Below are positions 1 through 10,607 of a stretch of 64,000 nt of DNA, piece by piece. Under the pieces are notes generated by a model, which had not been told where the DNA came from, did no database searches, and saw only the letters and a list, made by a program, of their open reading frames with translations. Location: the NCBI GenBank assembly GCA_001695595.3, contig MBPM02000015.1:682001-746000 (forward strand), in the 5' to 3' direction. This DNA comes from Plasmopara viticola (lineage: Eukaryota > Oomycota > Peronosporomycetes > Peronosporales > Peronosporaceae). Position numbers and translations under genes: made by a program. How positions within the stretch are numbered: position 1 is the stretch's first letter; each line of letters begins with the position of its first letter.

Positions 1-3000
1 TTCGCTGTGTGTTATAATGATATGGTTGACTATAGGCTGAGGCAGTACGGGCAGGGCTATATCAATGCACATAAGGAAATAAATTGTCTACTGAGCCAGT
101 TTTTTGTATTGTGCAAGGTATCATTGGCTGCAGACCGAAACATTTAAAAACAGTCCTTGGTGCCTAACGTAGAGTGGCATGTAGCCCACTCATTAACGCT
201 CATTGTGAGCAGTGCTCACTGCACACCATGCAAGGTTTGATTGTATGTAATCACAAGGCATCAAAGGCGAGACCATAGTTCACATGAAGATTTGTACGTA
301 GACTACTACGCAACGCTCATCGGGGATAGCGCTCGCTGTACTTTTGTCGCGACATAGTCGGCTCAAGATAGAAACACCTGGATGTTGCCCTTCTGAAGCA
401 TGTAAAGTGCTAAATATTCCTCTAAGCAGGTAATCTGATGAACCCAGCTCATAACTGTACATCAAGAAAGACTTGGTGCCACAATGTATGATCGTGTCAG
501 CGCGCAAACGACACGGGATGTTGATTTGACAACGTCGCTCTTTAAAATGAAATGATGGTAGCAAATGGCACAAATTATACAGCATAGTGCGTCTCGCCTT
601 GGAGTGAGAAATCTGAGAAAAGTTTTCGATAATGACGATAACGCTCGGCCATTTACCCTCAGAAATGGGGACAGCAAGTTATATGAAGTCTTTTTCCAGT
701 ATATGCGTTTCGAGCCTAATGAAAGCTTGTAAGACTGAAGGCGTAACGTCATTAACTTGAAGAAGAGGTAAACTGCTAAGTGCTAGTAGATGAAGCGGTC
801 TTGCAAGTCACTAGGAACTTATGGCAAGGAGTGGAGTTCTAATGTCAAACAATCCATTCAATTTCTTATCATTCTTTAGTAAATATGTACTAGAATGGTG
901 ATTTAAAAAACCGCATCCGGTGTTACCCCCTGCTAGATGTGTAAATTCTAAGATTCACTGGCCACATAAGCAATATCCTGCGTGGCCTTTATCAAGAGTG
1001 CAGTGGGGCATATTATTTATAAAGATACGGTGTACGTATGGTCCGGTAAGCGGTTCTCTTATTCTGCGCTGTCGCTCTGTGTCAGAAGCCATGCGGCTAA
1101 AGCATACGCTTATAATGAGCCGTATAAGGCCAACATCTCAGTACAGACGTCGAATTCTGGCATTAATATGCTGCAATACTAACATTCTACCATCATTGAC
1201 TCCTGCAAATTCAATAATGTAATAGAAACTTAAAACAAGATTAAGAACACGAGCGAGGCTGTATTTATCGTCTGAGCTTGCGTGTTCTAATGACTTCTTT
1301 GAATAGCAATAGGGAATGACATTGCATATCATGAGTCCTGCAAACAGCACGAAGAAGCATATCGGAGAAAAGCACGCTGGCCAACTTTTATCCGTTTTTT
1401 GAGTAGATTGCAATCCGAGTATTGTACGGATGCAATGTATGCATCAAATCTATGTTCAAACTGAAAAAATAATTAAAGCGTCCAGCCAAAAACCCTATAG
1501 ATATTGCATTGTTCCTATCAGCAAGATTTTGTTGGTAGGTGCAAGTGAAAAAAATGTTTGCTGAGGTCTTTTTCATGCAGTGGCTACATTACTAGAAGGC
1601 CATCTCTGGGCCGTCCAGGAATAATTCGTACGACTTCATGCTCGCATTCTCATAGCACAAACATGAGCCGACTTTCTCTGCCTCATTCAACCGCAATCTT
1701 AGCATGTGAATGCAGTTAACCAATGTATCATTTTAAGTGTCGCGTACGTCCCCGTCTAGCTAAAGATTTATCCAGATCTTGTAGCCAGCATTGCTAGCTA
1801 GATGTTTGCCTTGTAAAATGTATGTTGACCGTCTTGTTAGCACGCATACAATAAAAAAAGACCTCAAATTCTTGCCTTTTCCAGATATTTGTCATTATAT
1901 AGCCAGCACGAGTAAGAACTGGGTAAAAGAAATAGCAAAAAAACATCCACACTAGCTCTCGAAATGTTATTAGAGCAGAACCACCCAAAAAAATCCGCCG
2001 GAAATTGTGTCGGTTACATCAGATTGCTCAGCAACATCAGAGAAGCGACGATCTATAAAGGCAAGCACCGACTCTGTGGCCCGGACTGACAACTCGCTCG
2101 TCCCGGGACCATAGGATGAGGTCAATAAAGTTGACGAGCAGTCATTCCCGAAGGGTGACTGTTATACAAACCCAAACCTGGATGAGAGGGTGATAGCTGT
2201 GTGATCCGGATGCCCTACCGACCAAAAAAAACTCCATAGTGTAATGAGGTGCAAAGAACTCGGTTCGAAAATGGCGCGGATAGCTACCAGCATCTCGCAA
2301 TTAGAGACATCTATTGAGGCTTCGGTAAGTAAATGTTACGAAGGCAAGCTTGTCAGCGCGATAAACTTTGTGCTTTAAGTGTACCATAAATATATTTGAC
2401 AGTAGCAGATTGGCAATCTTCGGAAAAGGTTGGGGTGACGCCATCCTTCCAAGCGCGGGGGCTAAATGCTCGCGCGCTTCGGGCAGGTGCTCTCGGGCAT
2501 CTGCAGGTCTCTAGCGAGTCTCACCCTCGACGCGACGGTCTCCAGCACCAGGGCGCCACCTGGGCTCTTACCAAGTCAGAGCTAAACAAAATAATGGAAG
2601 ACCCTCACGACCTCGGTGCTGGCTGCACTGCCCGCCGAACGAGACCCGACGTATGCGGACACCACTCTATGCTGTGGACTAGCCAGATTGAGCCTAGCAC
2701 GTGCATAACTTGGCAACGCGATAGCGCAATACAATCAACAATCAATTTCACAGATTGAATGCCTTCAAGCAAGAAGTCATTTTCAATTAAATCTAATCAC
2801 GCAATTTTCTCGACCCGCAAAAGGCAAATGTCGGTAACTTTAATTAGTATCTGAATTGATCTTGGGGGGGGGAGTTGCTTTATCCTCTTATTTCCACTTT
2901 TTGTGTCCTTGGGGGTCATATTTGCTTCAGTTTGGTTCCGTTGTATCTTGGATGATACTTGTATTCAGGGTACGCACACTGATCAAATACATTGGTGCTT

Positions 3001-3403
3001 TGCTTGATATTAAACTGTTTTCCTCTCTTATATTTGAGAATGTCTTAAAAGTTATGCGTGGTCGCAATTTGGAACACGATTAAAGTATCCGGCAAGGTTC
3101 CATAGAAAGTTCAATTCTTGGAACCATCCAAACATGGAAATCGTACAAAGATGAATAGTCGAGCATGACTTTGCAGAAAGCTTTTGGGAATTAGAAGCTT
3201 TTACATCAATCACTTCCTCGGCATATTGCTCAGGTTTTCTCGCGCATTTAAGGTCTTCCATTTCCTCTTGTTAATGTCATAGACCATACTTTTTTCATCA
3301 CAGTTAGAATTTTCCAATTTTCCAAACATCCACGAGCTTGAAGTTTGACAATATGAGTTCGCTCATTCTTGAGCATTTCTGAATTGGGACAAAATTGTCG
3401 TCG
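1..3403. other. No supported gene; AT-rich intergenic sequence
   Basis: All open frames here are short, overlap on opposite strands and show no recognisable domain. A locally GC-richer patch at about 2420-2720 holds a 120-codon frame with no recognisable motif. A run of nine G lies near 2865. I see no tRNA or rRNA fold. Confidence 0.6.
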
Positions 3404-3752
3404 TCATCGAAATCGTATTTGGTATCCGAATAATATAATTTTTCTCAAATCTGAATTTAATCAATACCCATATACCGCGCTATCCTTGACCACCGGTGCG
3501 ACATTCGAATCATCCAAATTTAGTGCTTTGCTTTCTTCTGCATCCGAGGCTTCGACGGGCTCAATCACCGATGGCGCTGGCATATTGACCTCAGCGACAA
3601 CTGAGATATCGAGCTGTCGTGGCAATTCTGCAACTACATTAATCTCCGCGACAAAAATTTCCTGATCGATAATAATTGGGTGCTTGATGCATCGTACTTT
3701 GTTGCGAGCTAGCTTATACCGCTCTTCGTTCGATTTAAAAAGTTGCTCTTAG
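3404..3752 (-). pseudogene. Unassigned open frame in the virus-like element
   Basis: The minus strand is open for about 115 codons between a stop near 3750 and a TGA at 3404-3406. It lacks a clear start codon. The first part is basic (K/R-rich, around 3735-3680). The rest is acidic and rich in V, A and E. It lies just downstream of the GIY-YIG remnant on the same strand and could be its displaced tail or a separate gene. I recognise no family. Confidence 0.25.
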
Positions 3753-3859
3753 TATGACGATGATTACGTTTTGAATATTGTATATATTCGTCGCTCAAGA
3801 TCAACTTTTATGATTCAAGTCGTATGCTAAGACAAAATTTGAGCTGATAGCACTGGTAT

Positions 3860-4387
3860 TCAGATTAACCGAGCTTCCTGCGCTTCGGTCCATCTGATAT
3901 GCTTCTTGGATTTATAGTGATATGTTTTGCCTCTAAGCTGGTGTCGACTACCACATTCGCACGTTAGTTTTTTGACGAGCCCCTCTTCATGAAGCTTGTT
4001 GTATCGCTTGTTTTTTTAATATGTACTACATTATAAGCTTCCCAGTACTTTTTTGTGTCGTCTTTTTGCCTTCGCTTTTCCAGTAGCGCAAATGGAAGAG
4101 CCTTATTCACGCAAAGTGTCTTGAATTTGTTGATCCGTGACGATTCATAAGCATCAACTGAAATCTATCGGCAACCTTATACTACTTGATCAACGTAATC
4201 TTGAACTCGTACGGACCATAATTTTGAATATACGATAAATTTTGATTTCGCTCGTTGGTTTTCCTTCATCCCAACGCTTGAATTTCGACCTGTACCCATT
4301 CACACGATGTTTCAGTAAATTGAAAGTAGAGTCAATGTAACAGATGTTGCTTTGGCGATAAAAGATTTTATAAACTGAACCGATCAT
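3860..4387 (-). pseudogene. GIY-YIG nuclease remnant with C-terminal zinc-binding motif
   Basis: The first 65 codons (4387-4190) fit a GIY-YIG homing-type nuclease. There is a VYKI strand where GIY is expected, then CYIDSTFNLLKHRVNGYRS, matching the family pattern YIGSTxxLxxRxxxH with Gly replaced by Asp. A basic KFKRW follows. After stops and at least one frameshift the homology resumes at about 4000-3865 with CECG, then YHYKSKKH, a Cys/His cluster often seen at the end of viral and oomycete GIY-YIG proteins. The reading ends at a TGA at 3860-3862. The family makes single- or double-strand DNA cuts and is common in large DNA viruses and mobile elements. Here the Gly-to-Asp change and the broken frame indicate an inactive copy. 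Confidence 0.6.
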
Positions 4388-4410
4388 GACTAATGTTACA
4401 TTTATAGCAT

Positions 4411-4710
4411 TTAAACATCAAGATCAACGCAACTGAAGTCATCCCAATCGCAATCACCCACCCTTGATACGATACGACGACAAGTCATAGGAGGTGCCAC
4501 TCCAGCGCCATCCACACTTTTTACTAACCCACGCAATGGAGTTTCTTCAGGTTCGGCTGATGTAGCAATACCCTCTAAAAGTCTGCTTGTGATCAGGCGC
4601 CAGTTATCTTTCAAGAAACCAACAATACCTGTCGCGGCAGATTCGATTCCATTCCACAATGATCCCCAGAAACCAGAATTACTGATACTTCGATTGATGC
4701 GTTCGCAAAA
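4411..4710 (-). pseudogene. Short protein with adenovirus protein-VI-like amphipathic segment
   Basis: The minus-strand frame is open for about 100 codons but has no clear ATG. It contains SGFWGSLWNGIES followed by a mixed hydrophobic stretch and NWRLITSRLLEG, then an acidic linker. Adenovirus protein VI has a very similar WGSLWxGI start to its membrane-lytic amphipathic helix, and Polinton/adintovirus elements encode comparable small virion proteins. The spacing and the run of Trp and Gly are what I rely on. The match is short and could be chance. A second frame just upstream (about 4800-4660) is also open and may be part of a neighbouring broken gene. It sits between the GIY-YIG remnant and the divergently oriented recombinase. 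Confidence 0.35.
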
Positions 4711-4933
4711 CGTATGCGTGCGACATATGCAAAGTCGTCTTTATGCCCGATTTGTATGCCTTCACAAGCCCTTAATAATGCGCGTGGCTTTTGTCCATCT
4801 GCGAGTGAAATAAACGAACAGGTTTGTCATGTTTACCCTTGACGGCGTGCGCGTGGCTCAAAATTTACTTTAAATTATTTGTACATCCGAACTGACAAAT
4901 CTGTGATATTTTATACAATGTGTGAGACAAAAG

Positions 4934-6581
4934 ATGTCGAAAATTAATAAATTTGAAAAATTCATTCTGGATGAGATCAAAAAATTTAATTACTCGTGAT
5001 ATTGAGCTAGGTAGCATGACAATTTGTTGGAAACTACAGTTCCTCCATACACCAGGCAACTGATCAAGCTCTTCAAAGCCGGTGTTGCGAAAGAGCAATG
5101 GTAATCCGATGAGTTTATCTCCAACATCCGGTATCCGAACAAATACGACGACACTTCATTTCAAAAGACATTTAAGACTCGGCTATTGTTGCGTTACTGA
5201 TGGGCATCAATACGAGCAAGAAGAGTCTGATTCTAACATTATGTGCCATGTGTAAAATGGTCAAGAACAGATTCGAGGTGCATTTGGATACTATAATACG
5301 ATTCAAAAGGAACTGAGTAAGCAAAACAAGGCTGCAAAGCTGGAGAACGAACTGATGCCCGAGTAAGAGAATAAGTATATCAGCTATGAAGAGTTAATGT
5401 TCGTCCCTGGCAAAATTGCCAAGGTGCTCACCGAAACGTATGGTAAAGTTTTCTATCTCGATCTCAGTTTGAGAAGCTGGCCGAAACAAAGTAAAGTGAG
5501 TACTTGTAGCTCGTGTTTGATTACGTCACGTTGTGGTTGAGCGTGCATTATCCACTTCCTTTTGTATGATTAGGTGTTATTCTCATGTCCGGAGAAGGTG
5601 CTAGCTATCTCCAGGGGAACGAACTGCATCTTAATGACTTTGAGAACATAAATGGAGTCACAAACCATTCGATTGAATAGCACGACAGCGAACTTGATTA
5701 AGTCATATCTCGCATTCTTGACTAAACGCTTGGAGCGCGTCATAGTAAGCTATTATGGTGCATTTAAGAGACAGCCAGGAGAATATGATTATGCGAATAC
5801 AAATAATGATTTTGGTCGAGTTCTACCGAAGTTATCTAAGGCACACAACGAAAAGCCAATGTTTATAAATATGATTAGACACATCGCTGAATCTCATATC
5901 ATTCAATCGCCTCGCTATGCTACGCTTACCAATCGCAAAAAGAACGATTTCCATGCCAGACTTCTCCACAGCACCATGGCTGCCAATAGCAGCTTCTACA
6001 AGATAGCAAATCAAGCGACTGCTCCCGAGCCAGAAGCATCGTTTAAAGTCGAGGCATCATTTGAGCACGATCCAGCACCTGTTGCAAAGCCTATTGTGAA
6101 ACCTATAAGCAGACCCAAAGACCGTCAGGAACGCATATTTCATGGTGATTCTACTCCTTCTGGCAGTGACAAAACGCTTGAGACTGGCACCTTTAAATAT
6201 AATTCAATTGCTATAACATACAAAGCGATCATGGAGCAAAACCAAAAGAGAACATATCGCAAATTTGGTCCATTCAATATGAAGTTTCATGGACTTCAAG
6301 CTTGTTTAAGTAGTGACAAATCTCGAGTAAATATCGAAACTATGCTTGTATTGCACGCATTCGTGAATCCCTGGCGGATAATTGAAGAGGATAAAAGCTT
6401 TGACAAGCCGTTATTTGACTTTTTCGATGAGCCTGAGCGAGAATCCATAAGATACTGTTCTAACGAATGCAAACTTGCTTCCCGAGGATTTGAAAGTGCG
6501 TATAATTATCTTCTAGATGCTTTAGTCAAGCGCTTAAGATGCTTGAAGGTGCGAAGAATAGTGGTGATGACTCGCCATTGA
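4934..6581 (+). pseudogene. Tyrosine recombinase (viral-type integrase), frameshifted, fused to an unknown tail
   Basis: From an ATG at 4934 the coding sense runs through several stops and frame changes to about 5650. It then enters an intact 309-codon frame (5652-6581). Before 5650 I see the features of a viral-type tyrosine recombinase core: a YISYEELM segment (about 5378), a YVTLWLSVHYPLPF segment where the catalytic Arg helix is expected, and the strand near a QGNELHLNDF motif. In the intact frame, SQTIRLNSTTANLIKSYL continues the core, MIRHI carries the R of the RxxH-like box, and LLHSTMAANSSFY places the final His and the Tyr nucleophile at the family spacing. Such enzymes cut and rejoin DNA to integrate mobile elements. 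Residues from about 130 of the intact frame onward form a domain I do not recognise. The break near 5650 is a clear frameshift, so the enzyme is dead. Confidence 0.6.
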
Positions 6582-6589
6582 TTAAGACG

Positions 6590-7573
6590 TAGATGAAGCA
6601 ATCCTGGAGAGATTATACGAGAAAGGCGTGTTCTCTACGTCATATTACAGTCAAATCACGCGTTTGATGGAGCCCGTTTAGGCTCGCATTGAAGCTAAGC
6701 AATTTGCTCGTATCGATGTATTTGGTGCATTATTCTTCTATTGCTCCTTGGTAGACTGACTAACGCGTATTTGACTCAATTTGTTGATCAGTGTTTTAGT
6801 ATTTGTCTAGCCATAGTCGTTTTTGGATGGCACTACAGCTGTTGAGTGATCTACTTCGCCCGACCCATCGATACCCATTGCCTGAGGCATTTGTTGACGT
6901 CGAATCTTCTTTTGCCGATGCGTACTTATTTGAGTTGGATATATATACAATAAATAAAGATTTCATTTCCAATTTGTTGGATCTCAATAATCAGGTGGCT
7001 ACTCGCCAGATTTGTTATCGATTCTAAGATCAAAATGCGCTGGATAGTGTCTTAATTTTAATGCATGGCGTGCTATTACTACTTAGCGCCAAAAAAACGC
7101 TTTTAATATTATATGGGCAAATGCTTCGACTACATCGACGTACATAATTACACTTCCACATGGCACAAATTCGGCAAGCGACATTATCTACTACCCTCAA
7201 TAATCGCCAATCCAATATATCCTCTATTTGACGACTTATACGCCCGCTACGTATCCCGCGGCCCATACAACGAGTTTATGCTGTCGATCGTAGTCTGGTG
7301 CCTCAAATAGATCCTACTGCTGCTGTTGTTATTACGCGTTTAAATTTTTACAATCCAATTGCGAACAACAATCAAGTCATGCACACATTAACTTCTGCTG
7401 GTGTTGAGTATGGCGGATTAATAACGACTGCAAAAGGGCAAGGCCTGGCTTACTACTTAATGCAATCGAAACTAACGCTATCTTTTCTTGATCAAATTAT
7501 GATGCCGTACGGTATTATCGATAACAACGTATGCATTCGTGTGTTGGTTCAATTAAAAACAAGGCAGCAGTGA
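6590..7573 (+). pseudogene. Unassigned remnants downstream of the recombinase
   Basis: Several plus-strand frames follow each other with stops between them: one at about 6587-6760, one at 6803-7027, one at 7113-7310 and one at 7298-7573. The last two overlap and read as one protein broken by a frameshift near 7280-7300. It contains a segment YNEFMLSI, followed in the next frame by VPQIDPTAAVVITRLNFYN. Amino-acid composition is that of a folded protein. In a virus-like element this position could hold a structural protein, but I see no motif that proves it. Confidence 0.3.
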
Positions 7574-8400
7574 AAACAGCGATAGAATGGCCGCTCTAAA
7601 CTAGTGAATACAAGAGGCTTGCCATCCACGTTACCGAATGTCGTCGCCACGTCAAAAAGACATCTTTTCTTCGCCCGCGATACGCTGTCGAGAAGCACTC
7701 GTGTTTGTTCCCTAGTGAGCACGTCATGACCTTTGCGGTCTTTGAGATCGATGATGCGAGTGTCTTTGGTAGAAGGATCGAATAGCTTTAAACAAAAGAC
7801 GCCGGAAACATCACGGATGAAGCTAATTTGAAAATGGTCAAGTGCATAATTTAATGGTTTGAATAGCAATAGACCATTCTTCTCGTCGTCGATATCCGAT
7901 ATTTGCATCATCGCAAGCGATGAATACTCGTTGCTTTGACGAAACAAATGCGACGAGCGACCTTGGAAAAGCAACATCGAGCAACATGCATCGCACCCAC
8001 GTCTTCTTTCGCCGAAAGCATTCATAGTACTTGCCCAATCGGTCCTTAAATGTACCGTCTCATTCAGGCAGAGTTGTCGGAGCATTTGCAAGAATGTGCG
8101 GCAGAATAATTTGAAGAAGGGTTGTTTCGGGTGCGGCTGCGCGCTGAGAAACTCGGACGATGAGTTTATCGTTCTTTGATGTTCCAACGATCCGATGCCA
8201 GAGCCTGGCGTCAGCGATTGCCTCCCCTCCTGCGTCACTGCGAAGACTGCGAGATCGGCCGCAGCAACGTTCGCGAGTTTGTTCGGACACTGGAGCTTCA
8301 CCGCATCTCGCAACGCAGCAACATCTTCAATATCCACGACAACAGCATCAGCCGATGTCAGAGCACTCCAATCTTTGCCTACGAGCTAAAACCATTTCCG
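7549..8400 (-). pseudogene. Crinkler (CRN)-type effector pseudogene
   Basis: The minus strand carries a 262-codon frame (8337-7549). Its start VDIEDVAALRDAVKLQCPNK followed by AADLAVFAV resembles the ubiquitin-like N-terminal header of Crinkler/CRN-like host-delivered proteins (pattern DxxxLKDAIKxxxPNxxxxxDAxDLxLFxA). At about 8165 the header tail (IVRVSQ) continues in another frame, so there is a frameshift. The C-terminal half, with FGERRRGCDACCSMLLFQ, AHLF-like SSHLFR, then DIDDEKNGLLLFKPL and FQISFI, fits the HNH-type nuclease domain found in many CRN proteins. The initiating Met of the header is not in frame, and the end (SLERPF then a stop) is shorter than the family, cut off where the virus-like element begins. 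These genes act as effectors in plant hosts when intact; this copy is broken. Confidence 0.55.
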
Positions 8401-8623
8401 CGCCATCGTTCAATCTCACGCGGCAACTTCAACAATAATCTCTCAATAATTTCAGCTGAGGTCAGGTGTTCCGTTAGCCGACAGAGCGTATCATTTAGGG
8501 TTCATCGTCCGCTCCTCCTACCCCTTATAGACACACTTAGAGTATATAGTACACCGGTGCTGTACACAAGTGTACACAAGACAACAAGAGTACACATAGT
8601 GCTGTACCCCAAGTAACATAAGA

Positions 8624-8679
8624 CAAACAGCAGTCTTTGCCAGTGTACTCTTGTGTACACTAGCAAAGACTGCTGTTTG
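8624..8679. repeat. Near-perfect 56-nt hairpin
   Basis: CAAACAGCAGTCTTTGC (8624-8640) pairs with GCAAAGACTGCTGTTTG (8663-8679) without mismatch. Inside, AGTGTAC (8642-8648) pairs with GTACACT (8655-8661), leaving one mismatched pair and a 6-nt loop. The surrounding 100 bp is rich in GTACAC and TGTACA words. It could be a small-RNA precursor, a transcription end structure or the relic of a palindromic mobile element. Confidence 0.85.
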
Positions 8680-9347
8680 CGATTATAGTGTGTACCATCA
8701 TATTCTCTACTTGTCCACTTCTATTGGCTTTGACGACAAAAAGGTATGATAGCAAACAACAACTTTGCGTAACTTTGACTGCTAAACAAGGAATGGATTG
8801 CCAATGTCACTAAAGTATCACTAAACTGTGACCCATTAAGATTCGACGCTCTCCTGCATATATGCTTCACTCGTCTACGAAATCGATCAGTTGCCGCATA
8901 TTTTGAACCTTGTCGTTTCCCTCTAAACCGCTATCGTCAGTCAACCCAGTTCGCGAACATGCCGTTGCCGCGCGTTGTTGTCACTCACTTCTTGTCATTC
9001 TCTACACTTGTCGATATTCTTGCTCGTTCGCACACTATATTCGACTGCATGTAGCTTGCTGTTACGTTTCCATCTTCCTTCTCGCACTCGGTTCCACAAC
9101 GAAGAAATTTGTCGTCGCTGCTCTGCATTTCCACCTCGTTTTCCACTCGTTTTCGACTCCACAATCACAATGATCGCGGCTTAACTCAGCGTCAAATTCC
9201 TTCCATTCTTCGCCAATTCTCTTTTCGCCCTCAACTACCGCCTTCACATTCACACTCAAGTACCTTCGTTGTTGTATTTCTCTTCGATCTCATCCTTCTC
9301 CATTCTGTCTTGCTTTCTCTCACCAACAAGTCAGTCTGACAAAAGGC
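8680..9347. other. Intergenic, pyrimidine-rich on the plus strand
   Basis: The stretch 8900-9340 is strongly C/T-rich on the plus strand and holds only overlapping short frames. It is the 3' flank of the minus-strand helicase gene. Words such as TCACTCACTTC resemble oomycete initiator elements, so a plus-strand non-coding transcript is possible but not shown. Confidence 0.4.
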
Positions 9348-10574
9348 TTACTTACAATAAAGATTGCGATCAATCACCGGCGGAATCGGTCGAATCTCTG
9401 TACCGAGCTCCTGTTCGATCCGGTACAAATTAAATCGATCATCATAAGTTATCAAGTTTATAGCCAAACCGAGATGACCATAGCGCCCCGAGCGACCAAT
9501 CCGGTGCAAGTACGTCTCGGAGTTTTTCGGGAAATCAAAATTGATCACGACGTTTACCGTCTGAATATCAATGCCGCGCGTAAACAGATCCGAGCACACC
9601 AAATGCCGAGTAGCACCATTGCGGAACTCGTGAAATACGCGGTTGCGATGCGCTTGATTCATCTTGGCGTGGATATAGAAGCATGAGTAGCCAAGTTCAG
9701 TGACCTTTTTGGCCAGTAATTCGACGCGATTCACGGAATTGCAAAAGATAATCGATTGGTTTATATCGAGCTTGGAAAACAGCGTGTTGAGACAATGGAC
9801 CTTTTGACGCTCCTCCACAAAGGCATAAAATTGTGATACACCCTTTAACGTGAGCTCGTCCATGAGATTAATCTCGTACGGATTGTCGACAAATCGGTCC
9901 TTAAACGCCTTTACCGTAACCGGAAATGTAGCCGAGAAAAGACAAATCTGACGGTCCTTAGCCGTGTGGTTAATAAGCTGCTCTAGCAGCGGCTGGAACT
10001 CGGGAGATAACAACTTGTCGGCTTCATCCATAATGACTGTCGAACACTGACTGAGATCAGCCACACCCTTATTAGCTAAGTCCATGACTCGACCGGGAGT
10101 ACCTACTAGAATATGCACTGTTTGGTAAAGACGCATGATGTCGTCTTTCAGACTTGTGCCACCTGTGGACACCATACACTCAATGTCCATGTGCTTGCCA
10201 ATTTCCTTGACAATAGCCGAAGTCTGGAGAGCCAACTCGCGTGTGGGTATGAGAATTAGCACTTGTATGTGCTTTTTGCTTGTGTCTGTTTTTTCAAGAC
10301 ACGGAATAATGAAGGCAGCAGTCTTGCCAGTGCCGTTCTTAGCGCGGGCCATAACGTTGCGTCCCGCGAGGATTATCGGGACGGCTTCCTCTTGGATCGG
10401 AGACGGACGCTCAAAACCCTTTTCAAAAATACCCATCAGCAATTCTCGCTTGAGAAAATAGTCTTCAAATTCGTTTCCCTTGACATTTGTCACGTCTTCC
10501 GTCTGCACCCGCGTGTCTTTCTCCGGCCGCTTGAGGGAGGGCTTCCAGTTCTCTTCGTCTGTCGTAGATGCCAT
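9348..10574 (-). CDS. DHH1: DEAD-box RNA helicase, Dhh1/DDX6 family
   Basis: ATP-dependent RNA helicase of cytoplasmic mRNP granules and P-bodies; the family represses translation and promotes decapping. All helicase motifs are visible in order: the Q motif ([14 protein letters not shown]), motif I AKNGTGKT (the Dhh1-type N where most have S or A), [12 protein letters not shown], the DEAD box in [11 protein letters not shown], then RGID and HRIGRSGR in the second lobe. The upstream [21 protein letters not shown] and the C-terminal [14 protein letters not shown] are diagnostic of DDX6/Dhh1/Me31B. I chose the ATG at 10574 (408 aa, starting [10 protein letters not shown]). An in-frame ATG at 10607 would add 11 residues with no family support. 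Single exon. The family is usually 400-500 aa, so this is complete. The gene is divergent from nothing nearby and ends facing the hairpin region. Confidence 0.93.
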   Translation of the reverse strand: MASTTDEENWKPSLKRPEKDTRVQTEDVTNVKGNEFEDYFLKRELLMGIFEKGFERPSPIQEEAVPIILAGRNVMARAKNGTGKTAAFIIPCLEKTDTSKKHIQVLILIPTRELALQTSAIVKEIGKHMDIECMVSTGGTSLKDDIMRLYQTVHILVGTPGRVMDLANKGVADLSQCSTVIMDEADKLLSPEFQPLLEQLINHTAKDRQICLFSATFPVTVKAFKDRFVDNPYEINLMDELTLKGVSQFYAFVEERQKVHCLNTLFSKLDINQSIIFCNSVNRVELLAKKVTELGYSCFYIHAKMNQAHRNRVFHEFRNGATRHLVCSDLFTRGIDIQTVNVVINFDFPKNSETYLHRIGRSGRYGHLGLAINLITYDDRFNLYRIEQELGTEIRPIPPVIDRNLYCK

Positions 10575-10607
10575 GGTAACTGGTTTGCTTGCAAAAGGGA
10601 TAAACAC

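Larger units (their letters stand above)
3404..7573. mobile_element. Decayed virus-like (Polinton-like/virophage-like) integrated element
   Basis: A block of about 4.2 kb whose recognisable coding remnants are all of mobile or viral type. On the minus strand, left side, are an unassigned frame, a GIY-YIG nuclease and a short amphipathic protein resembling adenovirus protein VI. On the plus strand, right side, are a tyrosine recombinase and unassigned frames. The two sets diverge from about 4.7-4.9 kb. Nearly every gene carries stops or frameshifts, so the element is dead. The gene combination (integrase of the viral tyrosine-recombinase type, GIY-YIG nuclease, protein-VI-like peptide) is known from Polinton-like viruses, adintoviruses and related DNA elements in protists. 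I found no terminal repeats or target duplication, and no capsid, packaging ATPase or polymerase that I could recognise. Boundaries are those of the recognisable coding remnants. The element assignment is inference. Confidence 0.5.

Noticed and set aside
2396..2758. 120-codon plus-strand frame in a GC-richer patch
   Set aside because: No recognisable motif and low-complexity composition; openness is explained by the base composition.
8910..9339. Several overlapping plus-strand frames downstream of the helicase gene
   Set aside because: The stretch is a C/T-rich tract, which leaves many frames open by chance; peptides are Ser/Leu/Phe-rich with no domain.
10575..10607. Upstream in-frame ATG of the Dhh1-like gene
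   Set aside because: The added 11 residues do not fit the family; the ATG at 10574 starts a typical acidic N-terminus.
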